From Chondrus crispus (taxonomy: Eukaryota; Rhodophyta; Florideophyceae; Gigartinales; Gigartinaceae): a stretch of 64,000 nt of DNA. The DNA lies in NCBI RefSeq assembly GCF_000350225.1, contig NW_005179079.1, forward strand, positions 101,414 through 165,413, in the 5' to 3' direction. The notes beneath the pieces are model-generated. The model did no database searches and had not been told where the DNA came from. It saw only the letters and a list, made by a program, of their open reading frames with translations. Positions 1 to 11,734 of the stretch are shown in pieces. Within the stretch, counting starts at the first letter, position 1; each line of letters starts with the position of its first letter. Both the position numbers and the translations under genes were made by a program.

Positions 1-668
1 TGGAATTGAAGAAGATGCGCTTGAGGTTGGGTTTGTTGACGATGGGAGCTGTCTGGAGGTCTCTGTTAAGTGGCCACCGTCGATTGTAGTGCACTGTACC
101 GTGTACTGGGACAGCTGTCCTTACCCCAAACCGGCAAATCGCCCCGACACCCGCCACCACGTGTACCACGGGTACACGTGGGCTTCCCCACTTGTTTGCC
201 AGGCCGCGTCGGAGGACACGTGTCCTCCTTCCGCCCCCGCCGGGCCCATAAGGGCTGCGCCGGGACTCTTCGGGGCTACACCCGTCCTATTCTACATATT
301 CTAATTATTAGTATAATCTAGGTTACGCGACTACGGCGGCGGGGACCATATAGTCAACCCACTACTCAAAGTAAAGAGGCACGAAGCCTCGGGCCTTTTA
401 CGTTGGTTTCTGGATTCTAGGTTGTAGCCTCGACTCGGTACTGGCCCGCTCATACCGACCGAGCCATCTACACCCCTTGAATCCCAACTGCTTTCCCCGC
501 GCGGGTCGAACCACCGGCGCGAGCCCTACGTTAACTACTGTGCTGTCCGCTCCGTTAGCTCTGTTTTTCCTTTAATTCTTCCTCTTTATCGCTGACTCTA
601 GTTCTACTCTTCTACCGCGCAGGCCGCGCCCGGATCCCGGTTCCGGTCATCCACCGAGTGGTCTCCCG
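1..668. repeat. GC-rich LTR-like sequence, probably part of an older element
   Basis: No convincing gene is present. The stretch resembles the U3/R of the neighbouring gypsy LTR in style: it has three CACGTG boxes (158-163, 175-180, 217-222), the last inside a GGACACGTGTCC palindrome, and a TG-starting run near 64. I infer that it is an LTR or LTR fragment of a related older retrotransposon into which the 674-20,941 element inserted, because the TTATC target duplication lies at its right edge (669-673). No second copy is visible in the window, so the call is weak. Confidence 0.35.
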
Positions 669-673
669 TTATC

Positions 674-1311
674 TGTAGCATAACCGCCGACTACTGTACT
701 ATATATTGGATTTAGAATTAGATCTAACGCTGTAAGGTACGGACATTACAGCGCGCGCGCGCATGCCTTACAGCGCGCTCGCACCAACACGTGTACCCCA
801 CGTGTAGCACACGTGTGCTGTCAGCCCCGACGGCTGACAGCGTTACAGTGCGGACCGGCCCGCACTGTCTACAGTATGCCGACTACAGTACAGTCCGTAC
901 TGTACTGTAGACGGTTAATTAACTTGTACAATAAATATAGGGAGCGACCGCCGGCGGAGGGGACCAGGACAGGCAACCCTCCACCGACGGTCGACCATCC
1001 AGCTTACTGTACTCACACCGCCGTTCCGCGAGTAGCTACCACCGAGCGGGTAGTGGACGCGCGCGACACCGCGGCGAGCTGCGATCCGCCTCCTCCCGTC
1101 AGTACCGGATCGTCAACCGGTACTGCTCCGGGGCGTCGAGGCGTCGATCCACTCGCCTACGCGCGCGTCCCCGCCGACCACGCTCTACCACCCGCTACCG
1201 GCCCGCTTCCGGTGGCGTTGGTTGGTTCAAGACCCTCGGTACGCCGATCCGGGGTCTTCCGCCGAACATCGCAAACACCCCCTCCGCCGGGTGTGGGGTG
1301 TTTATGCGACA
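674..1311 (+). repeat. 5' LTR of the gypsy element
   Basis: 638 bp starting TGTAGCATAACC and ending ATGCGACA, matched by the 3' LTR at 20,304-20,941 with five substitutions that I could see. The U3 part holds a row of palindromes (729-774, 818-840, 845-868, 883-910) and three CACGTG boxes. A TATA-like AATAAATATA lies near 930, about where transcription would start. The 5-bp sequence immediately before it is TTATC. Confidence 0.95.
788..815. promoter_or_regulatory. Three CACGTG boxes at 11-bp spacing in the LTR U3
   Basis: CACGTG hexamers start at 788, 799 and 810, exactly 11 bp apart, which places them on one face of the helix. CACGTG is the known core of bHLH/bZIP (E-box/G-box) binding sites. 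The same array is present in the 3' LTR. I infer that it is a promoter element of the retrotransposon; no factor can be named. Confidence 0.5.
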
Positions 1312-1312
1312 C

Positions 1313-1325
1313 TGGTCTCCCGACC
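1313..1325 (+). other. Primer-binding site
   Basis: One base after the LTR end the sequence reads TGGTCTCCCGACC. It starts with TGG, the complement of a tRNA CCA end, and sits where Ty3/gypsy elements place their PBS. The matching tRNA would end in GGTCGGGAGACCA; I cannot name it without a tRNA set. Confidence 0.7.
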
Positions 1326-1532
1326 TAGAAGACCTTCAAGATCACGCCGAGAAGGTTGTACTTTACCTCCGCGTCCGTACGCGTTGAGATGAGCGCCGAG
1401 TACCCGACCTCGACCCGATCCGAGCCGGCGGATGTGCGAGAGGCAGCGCTACGCGTCCAAGTGGGCGACGGCGACGCAGGTCCTCGGGACCGCGAACTGT
1501 AGCCCGACCTCTCCGAAGGACGCGCTCGCGCG

Positions 1533-3950
1533 ATGTACGATCGCATCGCGGAGTACATCGAGGATGTCCGGACATCTCTCCGTATCGACGTCTCCGACAG
1601 CGTCTACGCCCGCTGTATGGAGGAGTTGCGCTCCCTCCGCGAAGGAAGGTTCGAGCGCGTAACTCGGTCCTTGGAGAACCTGCGCGCGCTCGTCGACCAG
1701 CTACACGCCCGTTTGGCGCTGGTCGAGGACGCGCGCATTGATTCCCCCGCCGTAGAGGTTGCGGATCGACCCGCGAGTGCAAACTCCGGGGTTCGACGAG
1801 ACCCGCAACCCTTCCCATCTGCCGAACAGATGGGAGCGTTCGCGCACATGGCGGCGGAACTTAATTCAACGCGGCGCCGTGCCCGTGAGATGGAACAGAC
1901 CTCGGCCGAGAGGCCGCCGGGAGCCCCCCCGAGTGGGCCCGGTGCCACTGTTCCTCCGGGCGCGTCCGGATCGCAAGAGTGGCCCCCGGCTGGTGCCGTC
2001 ACCAGCCGGAGGGCGGAGGACATCAAGCCGACGGCGGACGCGAACTTCGCGTCCGAGACTCAAGCCCTGCCGCATGTCCCGGGAAGCATGCGGCAGTCAC
2101 GACGGGTACCGACTGAACTCGACCAGGGCCGTGGAGGAGTCGCTGGCGGATCAGGGGAACCGATTCTCCCCTTCGATCTTCGCTGGGGCGGCTACCAGCC
2201 GGAGGATCTTACCGCGCATCCCGGCCCCGTCGATGTCCGAACACTGCCCGTCACTCCGTTCGGAACGTTGGCTCCCGCCGAACCTGGGGTCGAGCCCGTC
2301 CACACCATGATACAGGAGTTCAGCGCCGTCGCGAACTACCGGATGTATCGGTTGGACAACACCTCGAGGCTCGTTACCTCGGGTGACGCGGGACGGATCG
2401 CAAAGTACGTCCAACGTTGCCGTGGGCTCCGCCCCACGATGAAGAGCTTCGACGGTACTGATGCGATTCAGTTGCTCCCGTTCCTGAAGGATATCCGGAT
2501 AACCTTCAATGCCCAGCACCTGACCGAAGGTGTGGCAGTCCTTGTCTTCGCCCACTTCCTCGAGCGAGACGCGGAGCGGTTGTATACGAGTTACACCATG
2601 CGCAGCCTCCGCGCCGGCCAGCTCCACGACGACACGAGCTGGCCTGGTCTCGTCAACCAATTTATCAAACGCTACCTAACCAAGGACGTGTTAGGGGAAG
2701 CGTTTGATGCTGTCGCGTCGGCGCGACAGCTTCCTCACGAAACCGAGAACACGTTCGCCGACCGGCTGGAATCCGCCGCGTTCCGATGCACGGCCGTGTT
2801 CTCAGAACAAGCCCTCGCGCACTACTTCGTGCGCGGGTTGTCCACTGCGACCGGGGCCGCAGTAGCAGAGACGATGCAAAGGTTGCCCGGACAACAGAAG
2901 ACCGAACTCTCAACGATTCGCTGTATCGCAACGGCTGAGGGAACAACCTACCGCGCTCGCCGCGGATTGCCGTTGCCGGATCCGAAGCCGGCAGCGAAGG
3001 GAGTCCGAACTCCGAGGTCGGACGGAACAAGTTCGCCGGCGACCGCCCTCCACATTGGAGAAGATGAGTGGCAGGCCGACCCTGTCCTCATTACGCGAGG
3101 CTTCGACCGGGCAGGAGGCCGACCCCCTACGCCAGCTTTCACCGGTTCGACCGGAAGCTTCGCAACGGCGTTCGCACACACGCCGAGGGCCACGGGTGGT
3201 CCGAACCACAACATGGCCGAGCTGGATATCTCCCGTCGAGAAGGAGACCGCGGGCTGCCTAACGTGCCTCGACTCACCGATGAGGAGGCACGCCACGCGG
3301 CGACGTTCGCGTCGACCGATGGCAGCGCGTACGTGTGTTGGCTGTGCCGGACGTATGGCCACGTCATGTACGCGTGCCCGTTCCTGTCGCCTGAACAACG
3401 TCAGTTCACGGCGTACAGGAACTACCGCTACCAGATGGAGACGCGCCCCGGAATGCGCAATCTCATCCAGCAGTCTACGCCGGAAGACCGAGGCCCGCGG
3501 CGAGGAGACCCGAACCGATCGGGTGGGGGCATCCGTTTCGCCCCTCGCGAAGGCGGGTATCGACACCCGGGAACCGATCAAAGGGATCGACGTGACCCTT
3601 GTCGGATGGATACGCGGTATCCCCGTCGAGACGGAAGAGGCGACTGGGGCCGTCCTCAGTTGCCCCAAGGGGTACAGAACGCCATCATGTACCTCCAAGA
3701 TTGGATTGGGGATCCGAACCCCCAGCCCACGGAAGGAGGCGGAGGAGAACCGGTTCTCGCCGCCCCTCAAATATTGCAACGGCCGGACGTTGCAATTCAA
3801 GGTGGCGAGGCATCCAATTACTTCGTAGAGGATGCCCAGCCAGGGTGGAGGAACGACGAGCACCACCACAGCCAGGGACCCGTTGACGCGCTAGCTAACG
3901 ATAGCAAGGCGGGTAGCTCCGCCAGCTCGGGTAGTTCGAAAACCCGGTAA
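1533..3950 (+). CDS. gag polyprotein of the chromovirus
   Basis: An uninterrupted 805-residue ORF between the PBS and pol. The first 80 residues are charged and heptad-like and may form a coiled coil. Residues about 305-470 look like the capsid region of retrotransposon gag proteins (a Phe-x-Gly-(x)n pattern followed by an amphipathic helical stretch). A single CCHC zinc knuckle (C-x2-C-x4-H-x4-C) starts at residue 602 and is the nucleocapsid. The C-terminus is Arg/Gly/Pro rich. It would package the element RNA into virus-like particles in the cytoplasm. It is long for a gypsy gag and lies in a different frame from pol, with 89 bp between its stop and the first pol ATG, so pol must be made by its own start or by recoding. 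The start at 1533 gives the longest ORF; no other evidence fixes it. Confidence 0.85.
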   Translation: MYDRIAEYIEDVRTSLRIDVSDSVYARCMEELRSLREGRFERVTRSLENLRALVDQLHARLALVEDARIDSPAVEVADRPASANSGVRRDPQPFPSAEQMGAFAHMAAELNSTRRRAREMEQTSAERPPGAPPSGPGATVPPGASGSQEWPPAGAVTSRRAEDIKPTADANFASETQALPHVPGSMRQSRRVPTELDQGRGGVAGGSGEPILPFDLRWGGYQPEDLTAHPGPVDVRTLPVTPFGTLAPAEPGVEPVHTMIQEFSAVANYRMYRLDNTSRLVTSGDAGRIAKYVQRCRGLRPTMKSFDGTDAIQLLPFLKDIRITFNAQHLTEGVAVLVFAHFLERDAERLYTSYTMRSLRAGQLHDDTSWPGLVNQFIKRYLTKDVLGEAFDAVASARQLPHETENTFADRLESAAFRCTAVFSEQALAHYFVRGLSTATGAAVAETMQRLPGQQKTELSTIRCIATAEGTTYRARRGLPLPDPKPAAKGVRTPRSDGTSSPATALHIGEDEWQADPVLITRGFDRAGGRPPTPAFTGSTGSFATAFAHTPRATGGPNHNMAELDISRREGDRGLPNVPRLTDEEARHAATFASTDGSAYVCWLCRTYGHVMYACPFLSPEQRQFTAYRNYRYQMETRPGMRNLIQQSTPEDRGPRRGDPNRSGGGIRFAPREGGYRHPGTDQRDRRDPCRMDTRYPRRDGRGDWGRPQLPQGVQNAIMYLQDWIGDPNPQPTEGGGGEPVLAAPQILQRPDVAIQGGEASNYFVEDAQPGWRNDEHHHSQGPVDALANDSKAGSSASSGSSKTR

Positions 3951-4039
3951 AGACGGTTACGTTCGCGCGGTCGCTTGAGCCGTCTTGTCACAGCAACATA
4001 GACCCGCTACGATTCTACTCCGGCGGAGGAGGGGAATGT

Positions 4040-7000
4040 TTGCCGATAATATTCCCCTCGACCCCGCACGAGCGCACCGAGACTTCCGTAAGTCAGGTGC
4101 GGGAGGACAAAGGCGCCGAGGCCCCCGAGAGCCCGGCATGCCTAGAGGAAGGCACCGTGGCCACCGTGAGTCACGTGCCAAATAAGGAGCGCATCGAACG
4201 CGCAGGCGGCCCGACCCACGTGTGTCCGGAGCCGCCAGAAGAAATCAAGTCGCGTACGGACGCGACTTGTCGCGAGGACGTCACCGACCGACGGACGCCC
4301 CGCGACCGAGGCAGAAGACCACGGAAGAGAAGCCGGAACCGACGCCGGCGGCCCAAGCGGAACGACCTGGCCGAGCCGTCGTCACCGAAGGTAGTCGACG
4401 GTGTCATCTGCTTGATGACATCGAAGATATACAACGTCCTCGGCTCGATCGCAACCGAGGGGAACGCGTTCAAGCCTCATACCATTGCAGTCGATACCTG
4501 CTCGGGGTATAACTTGGTGAGGAAGGCCGACCTTCCTCCCGATTGGACGCGCTACGTCGTACGCGACGCACGCCTGCCACGGTTGGCAGGCGCGAACAGT
4601 AACCCGCTCAAGCTGACTGCGGTTGTGCAGCTGGTCGTCCGACTGCGGAACACGACGTTCCGCATTCCGTTCGTGGTCGCCGACCAGCTCGCGGTGCCCG
4701 TCCTCCTGGGCACGGCGTTCATCGATGCGCACGTTCGAAGTATCGACATAGATGCACAGAGGCTCGAGCTCCGACAAGGTGGCTCCGTCGCCATTGTCGA
4801 TGGGAAGGGGGAGCCGTCTCCCCCAACCCGGCGCCACGGTCGCCAGTCAAGTCGGGCCGACGTACGCGAAGAAGCCCCACAGCCGATCCGTGTCGCCCGA
4901 TGGGTCACGATCCCCGCGATGTCGCAAGCACGGATACGCGTCACTACCGCGGGGAGCGGCCTCGTTCTCTTGGAACCCATGCCGTCACTCCAACGTCGAC
5001 ACGGAGTGAGGCTCACGAACGGTGTAGCTGAGGTCTTACCGAACCAGACCTTCGACGTGATCGTGGCGAATTTCTCGCGCCAAGCGAGGCGGTTCCCGAA
5101 GCGCACCGTCGTCGGTTACGCGAAGCGCAATCCGCTGGCGATCCTGACGCCCGAGCGCCGAGTCGGAGCGGAGATCGCACACGCGCTGCATCTCACCGAC
5201 TGGGACGTGCAAGCCGGGAGAGGGGGAGCTGGCCGACCAAGCTCCCCGGAAAATAAGACCGCCGAGGGAAGTCACGCCGGCCCCGGCGATCAGCCGGCGG
5301 GGTGCCCATTATCGACGGAAGGCACCGCGCAAGTCACAAATAAGGATCCCGAAAATTCGCCGGAGAATTGGGAAAAAGAAATGGACTTGTCATACATCGA
5401 CGATGACAAGCTCCGTGCACGGGTACTCGACATGCTCCGTAAGCATTCGAGTCTGTGGAGCGGTGCGCTCGGTACGATACGAGCAACAGAGCACCGCATA
5501 CCACTCGAGGCGGGGACGAAACCGATTTGTTCTATGCCCTACCGAAAGGGGCCGGCCATGCGTGAGATGGTTGCTAAAGAAGTCAACAAGATGTTGAACG
5601 CCGGAGTTATCGAACCCGCGAGCACCGAGTGGGCTTCGCCGGTGGTGCTCGTCCCGAAGAAAGACGGCTCCCTTCGGTTTTGCGTTGACTACCGACGTCT
5701 CAACGCAAAGACGGCAGCGGATTCGTATCCGCTGCCCCGGATGGACGACTGCATCGATTCGTTAGGGGATGCAGCCGTCTTCACTACGCTCGACTGCAAT
5801 TCAGACTACTGGCAAATCCCGGTTGCGCCGGAGGACCGGGATAAGACCACATTCACCACGCATATGGGTACGTTCCGCCATTTGCGTATGCCGTTCGGAC
5901 TGAAAGGGGCACCGGCCACCTTCCAACGTGCATTGGACATCATCTTGTCCGGCGTAAGATGGCAGATATGTCTCGTTTACCTCGACGACGTCATAGTTTT
6001 TTCCCGAACGCACGAGGAGCACGCCGAACATCTCAACATTGTCTTGAGCTTGTTGAGGACCGCCGGTATATCCCTCAAGCTCAAGAAGTGCAGGTTCTTC
6101 CGTCCGAAGGTGCATTACCTGGGGCACGTGATATCCCCAGGTAAGCTCAGCGTGGCCGAAACGGCGGCCGACGCCTTCAAGACGTTCACGTTCCCGAGGA
6201 CGCTTACGCAGGTGCGCTCGTTCCTCGGGGCGTGCAACGTCTACCGCCGTTTCGTCAAGGTATTTGCCAAGATAGCTCGACCGCTAACCGATATGACCCG
6301 CAAGGACGCCGACCCCGACTTCGATAATCCAACGGAGGCCCAGCTTCAAGCGTTCGAGGACCTCAAGGCAAGGATGATCGCTCCGCCGATACTTGCGCTT
6401 CCGCGGTACGGTCGGCCGTACAGGATCGATACCGATGCAAGTGCGTATCAACTCGGGTGTACGCTGCTGCAAGAACACGACGAAGCCAACGACTGGCGTC
6501 CCGTCGGATATTGGTCGTATTCGTTAAACGACAGCGAACGCAACTACAGCGCTACGGAACGCGAGTGCTTCGCTGTAGTGTGGGCCGTCCGCACACTACG
6601 CTCGTACGTCGAGGGCACGAAGTTCACCGTCCGAACGGATCACGACGCGCTGAGGTGGCTCATGTCCCTGACCGAGAGCTCCGGAAGGCTCACCCGGTGG
6701 CGGCTACGTCTGGCTGAATACGATTTCACCATTCAGTACCGCCCCGGGCGCGTGCACCAGGTCCCCGACGCCCTGTCACGCCTCGTATCACCGAGGGTCG
6801 CCGACGACCCTCGCCCGGCTGTCGAGGTGGACGACGACATCCCCACCTACGACAGGTGCACGACCGTTCATGATGTCTCGGATGAGCTCGCGGACCACGT
6901 ATGCACCGCGAGCTGCGACCACGAGGCCGACAACGTCTTCGTGACCACAAGGAACCGAACGAAATCTCGAAGGAAATTGTGCGCCCGAGCGCGCGACGAG

Positions 7001-8649
7001 CCGAGGGGCGACGACGAAGTCCCTGCTCTAGAAGAACCCGACGCGTTCTGGGCAGAGAACGAGGAGTTCGACGCCGTGGACCTCAATCGCGCCCAAGACT
7101 TCGAAGCCGATACGTCCAGTTCCCAGGTCGCCCCTCCGCAGGACGACCTGCCGGCCCCTCTTACGATAGAGGAGATAGCCGAGGAACAACGCGTGGATGA
7201 CTTCTGCCAAACGGTATTAGCACGACAGTCAGAGTCCCGGGACTCCGCGTTCTTCGAGGACCACCAAGGGCTGCTCAAACGGAGACACCCCTTCGACCCT
7301 GATATCGTACAGGTGGTGGTACCTCGGACTCTACGCGCCCGGTTGCTGCGGCTCTGCCATAACCCGGCCATCGCCGGGCATCCGGCGCCGAACTGCATGT
7401 ACTACGCGCTCCGTCGCGAGTACTACTGGCCACACTTGGCCGCGGACGTCGCGTCGACCGTACGAGGTTGTCAAACCTATGGGATGAACCGCGTCAAGTT
7501 TCGGAAACATCTAAACCGATTAAGGTTGTTTCCGGCGACGCGGCCATTGGAGAGCCTCGCAATCGATATACTGGGGCCTCTCCCAAAGACCAAGGCAGGG
7601 AAACGATTCCTCCTGGTAATCACCGACCGCTTTACGAAGTTAACGCAGGTCGTCGCACTGCGCACGGTAACCGCCTACACCGTCGCAGTGGCGTTTTGCG
7701 AAGCGTGGGTCTTTAAGTACGGCGTCCCACGCTCGCTACTGTCGGATAACGGACCGCAGTTCAACGCAAAGTTCTTCCAAAGCACATGCCGAGTGCTTGG
7801 AATTACGAACCTTTATACGTCAGCGTACCACCCTCAGACGAACGGCCAGGTGGAACGCTATAACCGAACGATTGCGTAGATGCTCCGCAATTACGTGAAC
7901 GAGCATCAAGACGACTGAGACGTGTACGTGGGACCGTTAACGTACGCATATAACTCCCACGTACACCGAACCACACGAACGCCCCGTTTAAGCTCGTGCT
8001 CAGCCGGCCTTCGCCGGAGTTTTCTCTTCGACGAACCGGTGGGGCCGTTCCACCTGCCAATAGGGGAACGCAGCATGCGGAGTTCCTCAAGACCCTGGAC
8101 GCCACGATCCAGAAGGCCTACGGGAGCTTGCGACGCACGCAAGCACGTTACAAACGCGACTTCGATAAGCGCGTTCGAACGATCAACACACGTCTGGAGC
8201 CGGGTAACTTCGTCTACCTGAACCCCACCGACGAGGGCAAGACGTCGAACAAGCTCGCCTCGCCCGCCGTGGGGCCGTACCGCGTCCTCGCCAACGATCG
8301 TCGTACCGTCACAATCGATCGTGATGGTGTCACCGAGCGAGTGTCCGCAGACCGCTGTGTGTACGCGCCCCCGCCGATGGACGCGCCACGGGTGAGCACG
8401 ACGACCCCGCGTGACCTTGCCGACAAGGTTCGGGAAGGAACACAGTACGCCGTTGAGAAGTTACTCAAGCATCGAGAGATGGAACACGGAACAACGGAGT
8501 TCCTCCTCAAGTGGGCGGACTACGACCAACCCACTTGGACAGCACGCACCCACATCCCCGAAGAATTGGTGTCTCGTTATGCGCTGCTTCTTCGAAGACG
8601 CACGGGGAGGGACCTCAGCTCCGAAGTGAACGCGGACGTTCACTCTTAA
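4040..8649 (+). pseudogene. pol polyprotein (PR-RT-RNaseH-IN-chromodomain), disrupted
   Basis: A 1279-residue ORF runs from 4040 to 7879 and the rest continues to 8649. Protease: a VDTCSG active-site-like motif near residue 150. Reverse transcriptase: YLDD at residue 647. RNase H: an Asp-rich start near residue 797. Integrase: His-His-Cys finger around 1110-1150, then D1176, D1236 and E1272 with 35 residues between the last two, the DD35E spacing. A chromodomain-like segment (about 8443-8600) ends the protein, which defines a chromovirus. Breaks: TAG at 7877-7879 just after the catalytic Glu, TGA at 7916-7918, and a one-base frameshift near 7980. Both stops are one transition away from Gln or Trp codons. 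The last Cys of the integrase finger is replaced by Tyr. Encoded activities would copy the RNA and integrate the cDNA. The order of domains fixes the family firmly. Confidence 0.92.
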
Positions 8650-11330
8650 GGAGGGGGCCCCTCAACCGCTCCGTCGACCGGATAAATTAAACCCCCCCTT
8701 TGCGGTCCGAAAGGGCGGGGGTCTACGCAAGGACACAACGAGGTTGGCCGACCAACTTCGGGGAAGCATGGGATGTTCAGTTGAGGCGCGGAAAACGCAA
8801 GTTCACGCGACACGAAACGCCATCACCGACGAGAGGCGGGTCGTGGGACAGGGCGTACTGTGTCACGAACAGTAGCCCTGGGACGTCAAGAGAAAGGAGG
8901 GAGGACACGACCTCCCAACGAACACGACGACATGCGCCGGTGCGCTATACTCACGAAGCCGTTGCAGTTCCGTCGTGTGCAAATAGAGTACAGCGCACCG
9001 AGTGCGCTGGAAGACCATCAAGCCGACGTGATGGACGTCTTCCGAACGCGCCCGAAATAGGTCTCGGGCAGTCCGTACTGCCCGGGAGGGGACGATCCCT
9101 GAGGAAAGGGACCAGGCGAGCAGCAACCGCATGCGCTCGGTAAGTGCGCGCGCGCATAAGCAGTGACGCGTTCAATCAGATCCGAGGGCCGATGACGGAA
9201 TGGAGGGGCAGCAGCGCAGTCAAACAACCGCCACCGGCCAAAAAAAATTGGAAATATAACTGGGGGTATGGAACGATGCCAACGACCCTCTGCTCCAGAA
9301 CAAAGCCAAACAGCGATAGGAATCTCTGACAGGTGGACCCACCAAGTGCTCTCGAAAAGGTATTACGCCCCCATCCGTGGCGCGCAGAATTCGCACGCTG
9401 CGAGGGAGAATGGGCCCTCTGGACGAACCGACGAGCTTTCCAGACCCATTGCGGTCATCATGCAGTGGCAGGCACCTTTTGATCTTTCCAGATTCGCGCT
9501 ACCGTAGTCGTTGACACTGCCTCTCAACTTCAAACGCGCGAGATTGCAGCGGCAGTACCTCATTCCGTACCCGTACAAATGCCTCAAGACGCGCGTCGCC
9601 CGGACAGTTACGAGTGATGCGAGTCGCTCGTGCAAAAGGGAAACTCTCACCGCTGCTTAATCCGCCAGCCCTACCGAAGGGTATGCACGCACGAGCTGTG
9701 AGGAACACGGCGGACACACGCTTACCGGGCATCCACAAAGATGACTGCCTGACGCGGCGACCCAAATTTTGCCGGACCAAGTCAGAGTACCGATGGTGTA
9801 TGGTCAAGGACGCAGCAGGGGACTAGGCTGAGACCTGTGCCGGACGAGCCAGGGGGAATGCGAGTTATAAGGGAAGCAGGCGTGGAAATGGTGAGACGTC
9901 CTGCACCAAAAGCTTCCTAAAAGGACATACATGAACGTGCTCGTGGAGAGGAGGGCGAGTCATCAGACGCCCGCAGAGCAGGACGCTTGCCGCAAACGGA
10001 AGACGAGCGATACGCTTGGTCGGAATGTTCCATCCGTAACACCTCACGAGGCATTTCCCATGTGGATCACGCTCTACGATCTCAATGCTGTCTCGTTCGG
10101 CATGCTCAAGGGACGGACACCACCGAAACACGATTGGGGGTAACGCCGTAGCCGATGTAGATCAGAAAAATGTGACGATGTACGAACACCGGTGCGGCGC
10201 GTGTGACGGAAATCGCCCCCTCGCCGAATGCTCACAGCGCGATGCATACCCAATCTAGGGGTGACTCGGGTGGAAGACGCGGAGGTGCGGAAAGAAGAAA
10301 TACGAAAGAACAAGTACCAGTCAGGAAAGAAACCGAAGAGGTCCGTTAATGGTATCAGGGTACATTCGCACCTACGACCACTACAAATGAAGTCAACGAC
10401 CATATTTTTTGGCCGTACACGCGATGTCGAGCTCGTCGGACGTCGGTAGAAAGTAGCTGGAGTGACATGGGAGAGCCGCTTCCATCTCTACAAGGGCGGG
10501 TTGGATGCTACCGGAACGATCGTACTGCACGCACGCCCCGCGATGCCAACGTATACACGGGCCTCGGGAGCGATCAGAGACTCAGGTGCGTGCCGTCTGC
10601 TCCCTCAGTTGACAAGGGAGAGAAGGAGCTAGCTCTGCACGCACCCTTCGCGACGAGGCAGGCTCCGTTCCGGGCACCACCCTATAGGCGCATGCTACAA
10701 TGATGTCGTACATACGACCGTCCGTGACCCCGAACTGCCCGACGCCCCCATCCCTGGGTGGACGCTCGGAACTGAAGGGAAGGCTCGTGACGGAGAACCG
10801 CACACGTACTCCCTCCCCCACGAAAGGGGGGTATACAAGGCGGAAGTGGGCCCGCGCAACGGACGTTGTAGAGAGGAACCGTGCTGTACCTACACGGCGC
10901 GACGACGTTGTATTCACGGACTTTCATGGCGAGCGGGGACACTGCCCTCGATGGAAGGTGGATAAACGGAGACTGCACCGCGCCTACCCCGTCTGCACGG
11001 CAAATCTCCCTCCTTTGTCAACTCGCGCGGGAAGGAGGCCGTACCTTTCGCCCCCCCCGCTCGCATCCGGTGAGGACACCCGGATACTCATCTCAGGCGG
11101 ACGGAGAAGGATGAGCCGCCCACAACCGCATGCGTCAGACGGCACGCAGACTGCAAGAGAAAATAGGCAAGCGGATCACTACGCAGACCTCGGGACGGTG
11201 ATAAACGGACGAGAGGCAAGACGAACTGTAGCCGTCTCCTCAGAAAACTACGAAAAAGGGTGCACCCCGGTGGACATATGCATTGCTGGAGCAAAGTCTA
11301 ATTCTGACGTCGTTGCGTTCTAATTTTCAG
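8650..11330 (+). other. Long 3' internal region of the gypsy element, first part
   Basis: About 2.7 kb between the end of pol and the nested Harbinger element. It is GC-rich and shares style with 18,656-20,290, which I take as its continuation, giving some 4.3 kb of sequence after pol. The longest ORF is 10,700-11,323 (207 residues, Arg/Pro/Gly rich), with no domain that I recognise and codon-unlike composition. No envelope-like gene, no membrane segment and no zinc finger are visible. It may be untranslated or carry a decayed extra ORF. Confidence 0.5.
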
Positions 11331-11734
11331 AAGAATTTGGAGCAGCGCATGACAATGCATCCCTCACAGCCCGTGCTAGGAAATTTTGCAGAAAAGATTT
11401 TGGCGGGAAACAATTTTGCAAATGATTTTTGGGATGATTTCATTAGGGACTCAAGGCCAGTCCTAACAAAGGACTTTTTTCTCGTTTTTCCTTTCCCTCG
11501 CCCCGTTTTTATTGAATTCTTCACTAAAATCGGAAGCACATTGCTGTAGTTTTACTGTAATGCCATCCCAAAGTTCCACTCCTCGGAAATGGAACAGAGT
11601 CTGGAGGGTCTGCAGATCCATGCAGCATGGAAGGTACAGCAACGCCTCCTCGCGCATGCACATGGCCCAATCTGACTCCCTGTAGCTTGACAAAAGCAAA
11701 GCTGGACGACGTGTTGCTATAATGAGGTCCCTCG

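Noticed and set aside
1..63. A possible retroelement coding end on the minus strand
   Set aside because: Only about 20 codons; no motif can be confirmed.
2910..3869. 319-residue minus-strand ORF
   Set aside because: Shadow of gag in GC-rich sequence.
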